64,000 nucleotides of DNA from Oasisia sp. SBJ-2009. Its lineage: Eukaryota > Annelida > Polychaeta > Sabellida > Siboglinidae. Numbering within the stretch: the stretch's first letter is position 1; each line of letters opens with the position of its first letter. Shown here piece after piece: positions 34,201-45,059 of the stretch. The stretch spans positions 26,382,128-26,446,127 of the forward strand of contig OZ024861.1 of NCBI GenBank assembly GCA_964017155.1, given 5' to 3'. Position numbers and translations under genes: made by a program. The notes below the pieces were generated by a model. It worked only from the letters and a program-made list of their open reading frames with translations, did no database searches and was not told the origin of the DNA.

Positions 34201-36339
34201 AAATGTCAAATACAAATACTTTAAAAAAAGTATTTAAATACTTTCAAATACAAATACAAATGTATTTGACACCATGTCTGGCTGCAGTGAGGTATGTAGC
34301 AAATTGTGGTTAGGTATATGATGTGTTGTAGTGAGGTACTATGTGACTCAGTGATGTCCATAGTGTGTTTCAGTGAAGTATAAGGTGTGCTGCAGTGAGG
34401 TACACTGTGTGTTACAGACTTACAGTGATGTCCATGGTGTGTTGCAGTGAGGTATAAGGTGTGTTGCAGTGACATACACGTTGTGTTGCAGTGAGGTGCA
34501 TGATGTATGGCTTTGGTGATGACCAGAATCCGTACTCAGAGACTGTAGACCTCATTGAAGACCTCGTGGTTGAGTACATCACTGAGCTGGTGAGTGTGCC
34601 TTGTTGTGGTCTTACAACAGTCTCTCTTTGTCCTCTTCAGACCAAGAAGGCAATGAACACCTTATTGTGGTCTTACAACAGTCACTCTTTGTCCTCTTCA
34701 GACCAAGAAGACAATGAACACGTTATTGTGGTCTTACAACAGTCTCTCTTTGTCCTCTTCAGACCAAGAAGACAATGAACACCTTATTGTGGTCTTACAA
34801 CAGTCACTCTTTGTCCTCTTCAGACCAAGAAGACAATGAACACGTTATTGTGGTCTTACAACAGTCTCTGTTTGTTCTCTTCAGACCAAGAAGACAATGA
34901 ACACCTTATTGTGGTCTTACAACAGTCTCTCTTTGTCCTCTTCAGACCAAGAAGACAATGAACACCTTATTGTGGTCTTACAACAGTTTCTGTTTGTTCT
35001 CTTCAGACCAAGAAGACAATGAACACCTTATTGTGGTCTTACAACAGTTTCTGTTTGTCCTCTTCAGACCAAGAAGACAATGAACACCTTATTGTGGTCT
35101 TACAACAGTCTCTCTTTGTTCTCTTCAGACCAAGAAGACAATGAACACCTTATTGTGGTCTTACAACAGTCTCTCTTTGTTCTCTTCAGACCAAGAAGAC
35201 AATGAACACCTTATTGTGGTCTTACAACAGTCTCTCTTTGTTCTCTTCAGACCAAGAAGACAATGAACACCTTATTGTGGTCTTACAACAGTTTCTGTTT
35301 GTTCTCTTCAGACCAAGAAGACAATGAACACCTTATTGTATTCTTACAACAGTCTCTCTTTGTTCTCTTCAGACCAAGAAGACAATGAACACCTTATTGT
35401 GGTCTTACAACAGTTTCTGTTTGTTCTCTTCAGACCAAGAAGACAATGAACACCTTATTGTGGTCTTACAACAGTCTCTCTTTGTTCTCTTCAGACCAAG
35501 AAGACAATGAACACCTTATTGTGGTCTTACAACAGTCTCTCTTTGTCCTCTTCAGACCAAGAAGACAATGAACACCTTATTGTATTCTTACAACAGTTTC
35601 TGTTTGTCCTCTTCAGACCAAGAAGACAATGAACACCTTATTGTATTCTTACAACAGTTTCTGTTTGTTCTCTTCAGACCAAGAAGACAATGAACACCTT
35701 ATTGTGGTCTTACAACAGTCTCTCTTTGTCCTCTTCAGACCAAGAAGACAATGAACACCTTATTGTATTCTTACAACAGTTTCTGTTTGTCCTCTTCAGA
35801 CCAAGAAGACAATGAACACGTTATTGTATTCTTACAACAGTTTCTGTTTGTCCTCTTCAGACCAAGAAGACAATGAACACCTTATTGTATTCTTACAACA
35901 GTCTCTGTTTGTTCTCTTCAGACCAAGAAGACAATGAACACCTTATTGTGGTCTTACAACAGTCTCTCTTTGTTCTCTTCAGACCAAGAAGACAATGAAC
36001 ACCTTATTGTGGTCTTACAACAGTCACTCTTTGTTCTCTTCAGACCAAGAAGACAATGAACACCTTATTGTGGTCTTACAACAGTCTCTCTTTGTTCTCT
36101 TCAGACCAAGAAGACAATGAACACCTTATTGTATTCTTACAACAGTCTCTGTTTGTTCTCTTCAGACCAAGAAGGGGATGGAGGTGGGTCGACCTGGGCG
36201 CATCGCAGTGGAAGACATCATCTTCTTGATTCGCAAAGATGCCAAGAAGTACTCGCGAGTGAAGGAACTACTCACTATGAATGAGGAGTTGAGGAAGGCA
36301 CGCAAGGCCTTTGACGAGATCAAATATGTCAGCAAATGA
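31270..36339 (+). CDS. TAF13: Transcription initiation factor TFIID subunit 13 (TAF13), five exons
   Basis: Coding exons 31270-31299, 32202-32246, 32880-32946, 34492-34589 and 36166-36339 (TGA) join in frame at GT/AG sites to about 137 residues (human TAF13 is 124). The N-terminus is Ser/Asp/Glu-rich. The histone-fold core is nearly the human sequence: LRCMMYGFGDDQNPY, VDLIEDLVVEYITEL, then GRPGRIAVEDIIFLIRKD and LLTMNEELRKARKAFDE. TAF13 pairs with TAF11 through the histone fold within TFIID, in the nucleus, and competes with TBP-DNA contacts. Exon 2 (15 codons, ending at GACTCG|GTAGGT) is the least certain; its acceptor TTTTTGGTAG| is the one that keeps phase 0. Introns 3 and 4 carry large minisatellites that imitate the 3' splice junctions (separate entries). 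AATAAA at 36964-36969 is a candidate poly(A) signal. Confidence 0.93.
31599..31891. repeat. Composite duplication in TAF13 intron 1
   Basis: A 65-bp segment starting ATCTTAGATTTAGTGTTGCC occurs at 31599-31663 and, identically, at 31827-31891. Between the copies sit one unit of the 73-bp satellite otherwise found at 18.3-18.8 kb (31678-31753) and an identical 76-bp copy of the TAF13 upstream segment 31113-31188 (31752-31827). Exact identity suggests a recent event. Confidence 0.85.
33088..33534 (+). repeat. 22-bp minisatellite in TAF13 intron 3 resembling the exon 4 acceptor
   Basis: About 20 units of TTTCAGTGAGGTATGTGGCATG with few variants (CAATG, GTGTG). Each unit holds TTTCAG|TGAGGT, matching the genuine exon 4 junction TTGCAG|TGAGGTGCATG at 34491/34492. 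Looser copies (GCAGTGAGGTA, GTAGTGAGGTA) continue at 34281-34490 right up to the true acceptor. Confidence 0.92.
33538..34280. mobile_element. Non-autonomous DNA element (MITE) in TAF13 intron 3
   Basis: Termini CAGACATGGGGTCAAATA (left) and, read inward, CAGACATGGTGTCAAATA (right) form inverted repeats followed by AT-rich blocks of AAATACAAATACTTTT that also fold back. The 7-bp GCTGCAG flanks both sides (33528-33534 and 34281-34287; three extra bases at left), suggesting a target-site duplication of 7-8 bp, as in hAT elements. It has split the intron 3 minisatellite: TGAGGTA repeats resume directly on the right. No ORF of note. Confidence 0.7.
34590..36165 (+). repeat. 61-bp minisatellite filling TAF13 intron 4, carrying copies of the exon 5 acceptor
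   Basis: ACCAAGAAG recurs every 61 bp from 34641 to the true exon 5 start at 36166, exactly 25 periods. Every unit contains TTTGTYCTCTTCAG|ACCAAGAAG, the complete polypyrimidine tract, AG and first nine coding bases of exon 5, followed by ACAATGAACACC instead of GGGATGGAG. The first unit reads ACCAAGAAGGCAATG. The intron therefore consists almost entirely of decoy 3' splice sites. Using a decoy adds a multiple of 61 bases, so it usually shifts the frame (61 = 1 mod 3) and runs into a stop within three units. Confidence 0.95.
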
Positions 36340-36970
36340 CAGTGTCATGTGAGGGACAGATGGACAGATAATGTGGTACCTTGTCTTGTGAGACAGATGG
36401 ACAGACAATGTGGTACCTTGTCTTGTAAGATAGTCAGGCCATGAGTACCTGTGTCAACACACACAGATCAACGCCGACTCTCAATTCACAGCTGTATGAC
36501 AGTAAAGAGGGTCATATGTATGGATGGTGACAAGTGTCATATGTGTATAGAGAAGGAGACAGTGGTGATACTTGGATGGTGACATGTGTCATGTTGTAGA
36601 GGAGACAGTGGTGATTCTTGGATGGTGACATGTGTCATATGTTTGTAGAGAATGACAGTGGTGATACTTGGATGGTGACATGTGTCATGTTTGTAGAGAA
36701 GGAGACAGTGGTGATACTTGGATGGTGACACGTGTCATATGTTTGTAGAGAATGACACAGTGGTGATACTTGGATGGTGACATGTGTCATGTGTTTATTG
36801 AGACCGAGACATTGTGATATATGGATGGTGACGTATCCACTCAACTGAGTCTCCTGTCTCACCAGACAGTTGACGTGAAGTTGGACATCTCAACGTCAAG
36901 TCTTCATTCATAGACTTCCTTAGCAAAAACTCTGTAGCCTCTGATTTTGGAAAGGTTGGCTATAATAAAT
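36340..36970 (+). repeat. 3' flank of TAF13 with about 50-bp minisatellite
   Basis: GGACAGAYAATGTGGTACCT is duplicated at about 36362-36430. From about 36512 to 36835, TTGGATGGTGACATGTGTCA recurs six or seven times at about 46-59 bp spacing with GTTTGTAGAGAA..ACAGTGGTGATAC between. It probably forms the 3' UTR, since AATAAA lies at 36964-36969. Confidence 0.75.
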
Positions 36971-37159
36971 TATAGAATTCTATTGAATTTTATAATTGTC
37001 ATAGGTTTATGTAGTTGTCTATGGCATATGTTACTATGTTCGTTTAAGTTTTTGTTAGAAATCTGTATCATTTTTGTGCACGCGAAATGTCCCGTGGTTG
37101 TACAAAGGTTTCAACATGTCGTTTCCACATCTGCCTGTCTTGCACTATTCTGTGTGAGG

Positions 37160-37553
37160 TGATGCCCTTTCAGTACTCATCTAGTTTGGTGGGATGGCTC
37201 AACACATCTTTCGCAACCAACTCCCAAATAGCCGAGGATCGACACGGAAACGAAAGTATAACCAACAAATCAAGCAGTTTGCACTCGCTCTCCACTACTA
37301 CTCATCCCAGGCATATGATTACGTCAGAACAATACTACACTTATCACATCCTTCAGGCATCAGAATTTGGGCTGCATCTGTTAACTGTGAACCAGGATTC
37401 TTGACTAATGTCATTGACGCACTCAGCAGCAGCCTCCAAGACAAGCCATGGATGAAAGACTGTGTTCTCATTTTATATGCCATGGCGACCAGGAAAGAGA
37501 CATCTCTCCATCACCTTGCTGTTAATCCTCTGGATCTTTTCTCTATGTAAGGT
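37160..37553 (+). pseudogene. Fragment of THAP9/P-element-like transposase
   Basis: The frame 37194-37550 contains FALALHYYSSQAYDYVR, TILHLSHPSGIRIWAASVNC, EPGFLTNVIDAL and KDCVLILYAMATRKE, the order seen in the central part of THAP9/P-element-type transposases (YxYLR, LPHPSTLRxWxxxVxxEPGF, KDxxLxxDEMxI). Here the D of the catalytic-type DEM block reads Y (LYAM), and the N-terminal THAP finger and the rest of the RNase H-like domain are missing. A dead fragment. Confidence 0.6.
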
Positions 37554-37904
37554 TTCAGGCTTGTGACATGCAGTGTCCATCGGTTATGTCATATTTTACT
37601 AATGTGCAATGCCCAGGTCCACTTCCATTTTCTGGTTTGTTCAATCAGAAGTTGTGGATATCTATAAAAAATCAGCATTGTAGTCAAATGTGTAGATTTT
37701 TTAAAGTGTTTCGTAAAGGGCATTTTTCAAACATAATATGTCCACAGTTTCACATTCAATACAAAACTAGTAATATGCTGTGCAGTACATTACCAAACCC
37801 CTATAGCAAATTGAAAATATGTTGATCGTGTCTAGTATATTTTTGAATGAAAGCAGGAAAAATGTTTGTTTAATATTTGTCTTATTATTTATATATGCTA
37901 GTTT

Positions 37905-38075
37905 GTGTCTTGTCCGTAAGGGGGCGCCACTAATTCACGACCTATCCACAAGGGGCGCCTTTAAAACAAATAAGACGCACGAATTTGGACAGTACTAGTT
38001 CGTGAGTATGCGACACTAGTGCACGATCTATCCGCCAGGTGGCGCCACTTGACCTTGGCACGTGACCTTCCTCCT
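37905..38075. repeat. Dispersed repeat copy 1 with CTCF-like motifs
   Basis: AATAAGACGCACGAATNTGG, AGT/CCTACTAGTTCGTGA and (T)CCGCCAGGTGGCGCCACTTGACC are shared with 40441-40575. CTCF-like cores: CCGTAAGGGGGCGCC (37914-37928), AAGGGGCGCC (about 37950), CCGCCAGGTGGCGCC (38032-38046). Confidence 0.6.
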
Positions 38076-39231
38076 CCTCCCGCCACGATCCGGTCCAAGT
38101 GCCTCGCGATAGGATCCTACTATACTACTGTGTATCAACAGGCCTTGATATTAAGGTTGTTTGAAAACTTACAGGCCCCTCAAAAGGTTAATATCTAATT
38201 TTGGGGGTAAAATCCATAACTATTTATAAATAAAATGTCACAAGAAGTCAATATTTTATTGCCTCGTGCAGCAGCTGTGACGGAAGGTCATCTGTGCGTA
38301 CTGGTTTCGCGAAATTAAATAATTTATAATATAATATGAAGTTATGCAAAGTTTTAAAATTAATATGACCACCTATGCACATAACTTCGATACTGCATGG
38401 CTCACACACACCTCGCTTGAAACGGAGTAGACGTACATCCAGATTGATGGATTTTCCGCTAATAACTACAACCTCTCACTGACTCTAGGGAGTAGAACAG
38501 TCAACTCCGCAGGAGTTCTTTAGATGCCAAAAAGCCGCGCTCCCATGCAGTACTAATATAAAATAACGTTACTTGCTAGATGTCGTGTAATATTATATGT
38601 GTCCACAGCAGTATTTATTGCCGGAATACCTATGTGAGCTACATACTGGACATGGTAGCGACGCGTGAATTACAAATTTTTATTGCCGGAAGACCTATGT
38701 GACATACGTACTGGACATGTAATAATACGACCATATGAATAAACTTGCCCAGACCTTTCTGCATATGTGGCAGGGCTACTTATATTAGCGGTGCCCTTGC
38801 ACGTCGCACAATCGCAGGGTGGAATGTCGACGGTTAATATCTCCTAGTACCTTCAGCTGACGTGGTGGCCGTAGTGTAGTACCAACCACTAGCAATCCCA
38901 CAACGTCGTCCATTGACACACTGTTACTGATTCTGACTGAGCCAGCGTCCCTCGATGAGAACTGACAGCACCCGACTGCCGGTGCAGCAAGCTTCGACAG
39001 ATAGACATGCGCCGTGTCGCACCCGCAGTGGAGGACCAGGTATCTAACCAAACTAGATAATTAGGTATGTTTGCGCATACGTGCGAAAGAAACCAAAGTA
39101 GAGATACAAATTATAACATGGCGCAGTGATCTAATGGGGAGATCGTTTTCCGCTTTATCGAATATATTTTTGTGCTCTATGCAGAGCGGGCACACTGCAT
39201 AGGGCGCTGCGTTAAGCCCTGTTTGGTAAAG
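38076..39231. other. Intergenic, with one diverged direct duplication
   Basis: ATTGCCGGAATACCTATGTG ...TACATACTGGACATG (about 38618-38653) recurs as ATTGCCGGAAGACCTATGTG ...ACGTACTGGACATG (about 38681-38719). No gene; a minus-strand frame at 38785-39051 has no similarity. Confidence 0.5.
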
Positions 39232-40095
39232 TTTTAAAGGACAAAAAAAGTTAACTGTTTCGTGGCATACACCTAATAGAGTTAATATAAAATAACAATG
39301 TCCACATATACTCAATTTTTTAACGCCAGCGGTTTACCAGAAAAATATTTTTTAACACCCAGCCATTCAAATACTATGCGCTACCCTATCTTAGACGAAG
39401 AATGACGTCACGACGGTGATCGAGGCGCTCTCCACGTAGATTCCCTGCATGGGGTTTGGCTGTTGTGAAATGGCTGCAACTCGGCAACGCGCGTAACATG
39501 CTGATGACGGTAAATGTAAAGTTGTCTATTATTGTTATCGCTGAAATCATCCCATCAACTGATGATACATGTCTACATCAAAGCATTTCTCCTCAAAATG
39601 GACCGAGCAAAGTGAACTGTACTTGGACTGGAGGGATTCCAAACAGTACGCCCGCAAATCACCAATGTGAATCCATTGCTTAAATACTACCGGTTGTTTC
39701 AACTATCATTGCAACCGTATGCCGAACACGAAGGCATAATTACTAAAGTTTACCATAGATTTAACCACAGATTTAGATATACGTCTATAAGCAGCTGCTA
39801 GATGTCACGCCAACTGAACGAACTGTCGAAGACTCGAAGTTGTTGACCCTTAACAACGTCGCAGGAAACTGACAGAGATATAGAATGCCGCGCGGTGAAT
39901 GGGCAAGCCAAGTTAACCCTTCACCTATGGCGGCGTCTAGACCATCGTGGATTTCGTCAGAATGTTAGACTTTAAAGACACATTCTGAGTAAACTGCTGA
40001 CGTTAAAAAATTGAGTATATGTGGAAATTGTTACTTTGTATAAACTCTATTAGGTGTATGACACGAAAACGTAGCCTTTTTTGTCCTTTAAAAAG
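39232..40095. mobile_element. Foldback/MITE-like element with about 130-bp arms
   Basis: Left arm 39232-39360 and right arm 39967-40095 are inverted copies (shared phrases: TTTAAAGGACAAAAAA, CATACACCTAATAGAGTT, CCACATATACTCAATTTTTT, AACG(C/T)CAGC). The roughly 600-bp interior has only a 75-codon unassigned frame. Clear inverted symmetry; target-site duplication not resolved. Confidence 0.65.
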
Positions 40096-40440
40096 ACATA
40101 ATAACTTATAACCTTCTACATTCCTCCGCTCCAGTTACATTAGCCTACTGTTATATAAGATGGATAGAAAACAATAACATTGCGCATGCGTTATGATGTG
40201 TAGATGACCTACATGAGGAACGTGAAGAAAGTTACCCAAGTGGTATACGTGCAGAACGTGGTGATGATAATTGACCTTAACGTTGACTTTTTTAGTTCTA
40301 GTTTAAAAATAAGACACACGTGTTTTTGGCATTAGCTGAAGACATATCCGTTAGATGGCTACACTTGTCCTTTGACCTAGTTTGTAGTTCACCAGATATA
40401 AACCGGGGGTACGGCATGACCTCTAACCCTCATTTGACCC

Positions 40441-40575
40441 AATTTTAAAAATAAGACGCACGAATGTGGACCCTACTAGTTCGTGACATGTCCGCTAGGG
40501 GGCACCACCAGTTCATCAACTACCCGCTAGGGGCGCCACTTGACCATTAACCTTGTCACGTGACCTTTGACCTTG
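40441..40575. repeat. Dispersed repeat copy 2 with CTCF-like and DR1 motifs
   Basis: Second copy of the repeat at 37905-38075. Contains CCGCTAGGGGGCAC (40492-40505), CCGCTAGGGGCGCC (about 40524-40537) and TGACCTTTGACCT (40561-40573), a perfect direct repeat of AGGTCA spaced by one base on the minus strand. Confidence 0.6.
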
Positions 40576-41740
40576 ATATTTAACATTGTAATACATATTG
40601 ACCTTCCTCCGGAGGAATTCGACCACGCCGCGACAGGGTACCCACGATCTGTAGATATATACTACTTAAGGGCAACCAAAAATGGCACTTGTACACAGTT
40701 GGTTAGCATGAACGGTCGTCCAAGGTTCAGCGGCAGTGGGAGAATATTGACTCTTTGAAGTAAAATAAAAGGGAGATCTAAGATGCTGCCGTTTTCGGCT
40801 TCTGATGGACGTACGCACTGTTCTGTCTACTTGCAGTCCGGATTGCGGTTTTAGATGTATACGGCGAATAGCTATGTTAACCAGAATATATTGTCTGTCA
40901 TTCGTGCATAGTTACATTCCACGCGATGCTAGAGTCGTCAACACAAATGTCACAATATATATTTTTTCCACAACCAACAATGCTTGATATGGAGTATATT
41001 AAATTAGCGATGTAAATTTAGTAGGCCGATCTAAGGACAAATCCAGAGGAGATTCGTTGTGTAAATTTGTTATCGGACCACTGATCATACAAAAGTCAAT
41101 ATGCACTAGTTAGCGTTACGAACCGAGGTTAACGATGTTTCCAGTATTCAGGTTAAACCTATAAATTATGCATCGCTGTTGGTACAATCAATTCCCACCA
41201 CTCCGTGTAGATCACATATATTGATTGGCAAAAATACACTGGACAGTTTTAATGGAGGTTCGTATTTCGAAATTGCTCAACTAAACAATAAATAATAGAA
41301 GCGAAACACAAAATAAGGGTAAGTCATTTCTGAGATTTAACTGAGTGAGGTAATTAAATATGTTGTAACGACGTCGTATCGTAACGTCCACTCGTGACCA
41401 TCAATGGATGCAGTGATATTTCAGTTGGCCTAGTTTGTTCAAAGGCCGGAGTCCAAGCGTGGCGCGTTGGCAAGGAGACTAGATATGCTTGCGCAGAACT
41501 GCTGACGTGTCGGGTGAACTACTGTGTAGCGCAGGAGTGATGTATTGAAACGGTAGGTGTGCGCAGGATCTAACGCGGCATACTGCACTAGTTCTCGTGA
41601 TTCACGAGTGAGTCTTCTAGACAAACAAGATCAAATATCTGAAGCAATGTTCTAGTCGCAGTTATTCCGTAGACCGCCGAAGATTAGCATCGTGAGAGCA
41701 GCGCCTTGCTGCAGAACCACAACCACCACGTCGGCCTATT
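40576..41740. other. Intergenic, no gene seen
   Basis: Frames of about 60 codons at 40567, 40805 and 41439 show no similarity or splice logic. Confidence 0.5.
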
Positions 41741-42060
41741 TAGTCAGGTTGCCAAAGCTGATTTTTGGGCCTAACCCTGCACCGACTGATATAGTTTTTT
41801 TCTCGCTGGATTCTACATCCTTAGGACCTCTATAATGGATACCAACCGGATATCAAGCGGATATCTTTGAGCAATTCCATATATCCAAGATGGCCGCCAA
41901 GATGGCCGCCGGCGCCAATAGAAAAATATATTTCGAACCAGTAGACATAGAATCATCTGTGATACCACATTTTTAGGTTAACTTGTTATGAGCAATCCAT
42001 TTTTGGGTTAAGTTTTGTAACTTGAGGTCAACAAAAGGTCAAAGGTCACGATCAATGTAA
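41741..42060 (+). repeat. Left terminal inverted repeat of the 41.7-kb transposon
   Basis: Pairs with about 45060-45380 in inverted orientation. Contains tandem CAAGATGGCCGCC (YY1-like) at 41885-41910 and a perfect DR1, AGGTCAAAGGTCA, at 42036-42048. Confidence 0.8.
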
Positions 42061-42837
42061 TGAAGACAACTGACATTAGGTTCAAGGGGGAGATAAGCAA
42101 TTTTTCTGAACTGAGTTGTGCAAGTGCATGTATGGTTGGCCTTACAATGATCAGGAGCGTGTCATGTTCATTCTCTATTAAATAATTATGTACTTTACAG
42201 ACAATATTAAATCTCCAAAGCAGGAATATAGATGATACAAACATGCAAAACAATTCTGAATCAAATTTTGACGCATATATATATCAATAAATATCACTGT
42301 ATTTTTGCAAAATGATATATTCATGAAATATCAAAATAGATCAGCCAAATCGTATCTGTGGAAAAAATTGTAATTTTTTTATCGGCGTATGCGTCGCGGC
42401 TGTATACGCCATGTTTGAAGTAGGTAAGAGTTATCATATTATAGTACTAGTTCTCTCGTATTCTTCAAATTGTTATCACTAACTATTTATATCATAGTGA
42501 TCAACGCAGGCTAGTCAATAAAATAATGCATGCCGAAATGAAATCGATGTATGATATTTGTAATAAATCAATAAACTTATCCAACATTCTTACCTCACTC
42601 AGACGCTGCGGTGTTATCTCAATCCAGCATAGCAAAACTGTACAATTCTGTATCTGCTATAGACGAACATGTTTGGCATGTTGGGAAATGATGTAGATAG
42701 TTTACTGTGGACAGTGAAGTGATGGTGCGACAGTGCGTAGCAATTACTATTTTGTGGTGGATTGGATAGTCAACTGATGCAATGACAAATGTCTTTACAA
42801 TTGTTGCTGCAATTGCTCAGACAATAAAAGACTCCAG

Positions 42838-44685
42838 GTGAGTCAGAGCTGTGATAGACTGCACAGTATAATAAAAGCTAGTGAAATACCAGGTGATAAC
42901 ATACATTCAGATCTCCAGATAAAATTGGAAAGTGATGCAACGTATCAGGGTAAATATCACACATCTTATGTGACAAGGTATATTACAAAGGCAACACGGT
43001 CAGCAGAAAAACAGAAACGAGCTATAGCAAGTCCATCCCACCTACATGAGAAGAGAACGTGACCATTTGATTGGGTTCGCCAGTGTTTCTATTGTCGTGA
43101 GAACCCAAATCGAGGGATTCCATCGTATCTTGTGAGAGAAACTGAAGAGAAGCATAAGAATGAAGATGGAACCGAGAGGTCAGATGCCATAGAACACAGA
43201 ACAAAGCTCTGACTTGTCTCACACGCTGACGCGCGTTTCCACACAGATTGCTATGCCCGATTCTTCAGCGGGCGCTCTCTTCTAGGTAATACCAGCAAAG
43301 AATCATTACACGATATCGCTCGTAGTCCTCTAGAGTTGCTCATGAAAGATATGCAACGTCAGCGGTCTCAGAGGTGGGTCTGTGTTTGGTTGATGGAGCG
43401 GTATGTGGAGCTCGGTGGGAAGCGTATGCGACGTTCCACGACAATCAATTTGATTTGTGAGAATGTGGAGGATCTGGTTGTGCTATCAGCACGTGGCTAC
43501 CGATAGGTAGTCTTCCGCGACAGTACTGTTGCCACTCTGAAAATGATCAAGGATGACGATGAGGATGACAATCTGGAGACTGCGCTGGATGTGGTGGCAA
43601 CCCACATCAAGAAGGAATGTTCGATGATGGATTACAACCATCAGACATACCATACGAACACCCCCAAAGAGATCGCAGAAGAACCTGCACCGGATACCCT
43701 CCAGCAGTTACTAAGGAAATTGTCCATTGGCCAACAATTTCTTCCCTCTCTCCTAATTGGAAATGTCATCACCAGCGCCATCAAGAAACACCCTACCCCA
43801 TTCCAAATCGCGCTCGGTGTGTACTTCAACAAAAAGAAGACGGTCAATCACATGTATGACTATCTCGTCTGTTGTTCGTATGATGAGTTGCTGCGCTTAA
43901 CGAAATCCTCGGTAGTGTCAAAATACGTCCAGATTAGCAATGGCCGACGGCAACCCGTACAGTGGAAGGACATGTTCAAGTCATAGTCGACAATTGTTAT
44001 GTTGGCTAAGCAGCCCCAATGGGTTGTTGTTCACTCGTGACATGGCGACCATCGAGACACATTCAACATCTCCAGTAGAGCCAGACCCAGACACGATACA
44101 CCGTTTCATCAAGGCTGAGATGTCCCAATCCCATTTGCTTCAATGGGGAACATGAGATAATCACATATAGTGCTAGAAAGAAACCATTCCCTCTATCTCT
44201 ATCCCAGCATGATTTGCCTGATGAATACTTCGAAGTTCAACGCATATCCTATGGGAGGGCTGGTGTGAAGGTTCTGAGAGCAGGTAATCAACATATTTCA
44301 AATACTCTTCTCCCTTCCTCCAACTGAGACAGCAATCAAAGAGAATGCCCTACATGGTCACCTCGCGGTGGCCATCTGGCGGGATTGCCTCAAGACAGAC
44401 CCTCCTGCCCTTGACCCAACGAAGCATGGGTGGTACCATCCTGAGGGCAGCGCCGCTCTTTCCCCAACTATCGTCCCTTCAGGCAGTCCCCTAGCTCCTG
44501 CTGAGCTGCTCAAGCTCTTGAAATGTGGCTGCAGCAGCGAAACGCCATGTGCAAACAAGAGGTGTAGCTGCAAGGCAAATGGACTCAGTTGCACCATTTT
44601 CTGCCATTGTAGAGGGAGGATGATTGTAACAACAAATATATCATCTAATTGTATTGACAGGGACATTTTGAATGCGTGTGCATGA
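42838..44685 (+). pseudogene. Transposon-encoded ORF, broken, with C-terminal Cys8 motif
   Basis: Plus-strand frames in order: LHSIIKAS, KLESDATYQGKYHTSYVTRY (42838-43062), a stop, CFYC (single knuckle) and HADARFHTDCYARFFSGRS (43063-43300), a stop near 43505, then 43543-43986 with LLRKLSIGQQFLPSLL and HPTPFQIALGVYFNKKK. After further stops, a C-terminal block at 44340-44685 has HLAVAIWRDCLKTDPPALDP, HGWYHPEGS and a cysteine cluster of spacing CxCx5CxxxxCxCx5Cx3CxC (eight Cys). This matches a large anonymous family of repeat-encoded proteins in invertebrates. The central catalytic region between about 43986 and 44340 is deleted or scrambled relative to what I recall of longer relatives. Inactive. 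Confidence 0.65.
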
Positions 44686-44718
44686 CACTGCTAGACGTTA
44701 ATAATTAGTTATTTCAAT

Positions 44719-44739
44719 GGAATGTGTGTGTGTGTCTGT

Positions 44740-44830
<91 letters not shown>

Positions 44831-44872
44831 TGTGTTTGTGTGTGTGTGTTTGTGTGTGTGTTGATAATAATC
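44719..44872. repeat. (GT)n microsatellite inside the transposon
   Basis: About 150 bp GT repeat with GTTT and GTCT interruptions between the ORF end and the right inverted repeat. Confidence 0.93.
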
Positions 44873-45059
44873 GTTCTGGCAGTTGTTCAGATAAATGATT
44901 ATCGGACATTACGTGACCTTGGCTTTGACCTTTGCATGGTTTATCTAACACGTATTTGAACTACAACATTCAGACCTCGTTTAAACATAATTGCAAATTT
45001 CATTCTTGAACACTAATATTATATAAATATGTTAATTACATGCAAAACTTCTGTTTTTT

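Noticed and set aside
34491..34778. Extended TAF13 exon 4 reading into the intron (95-codon frame)
   Set aside because: A consensus donor follows the codon for Leu at 34587-34589, and the downstream sequence is the 61-bp minisatellite; the conserved TAF13 sequence resumes only at 36166.
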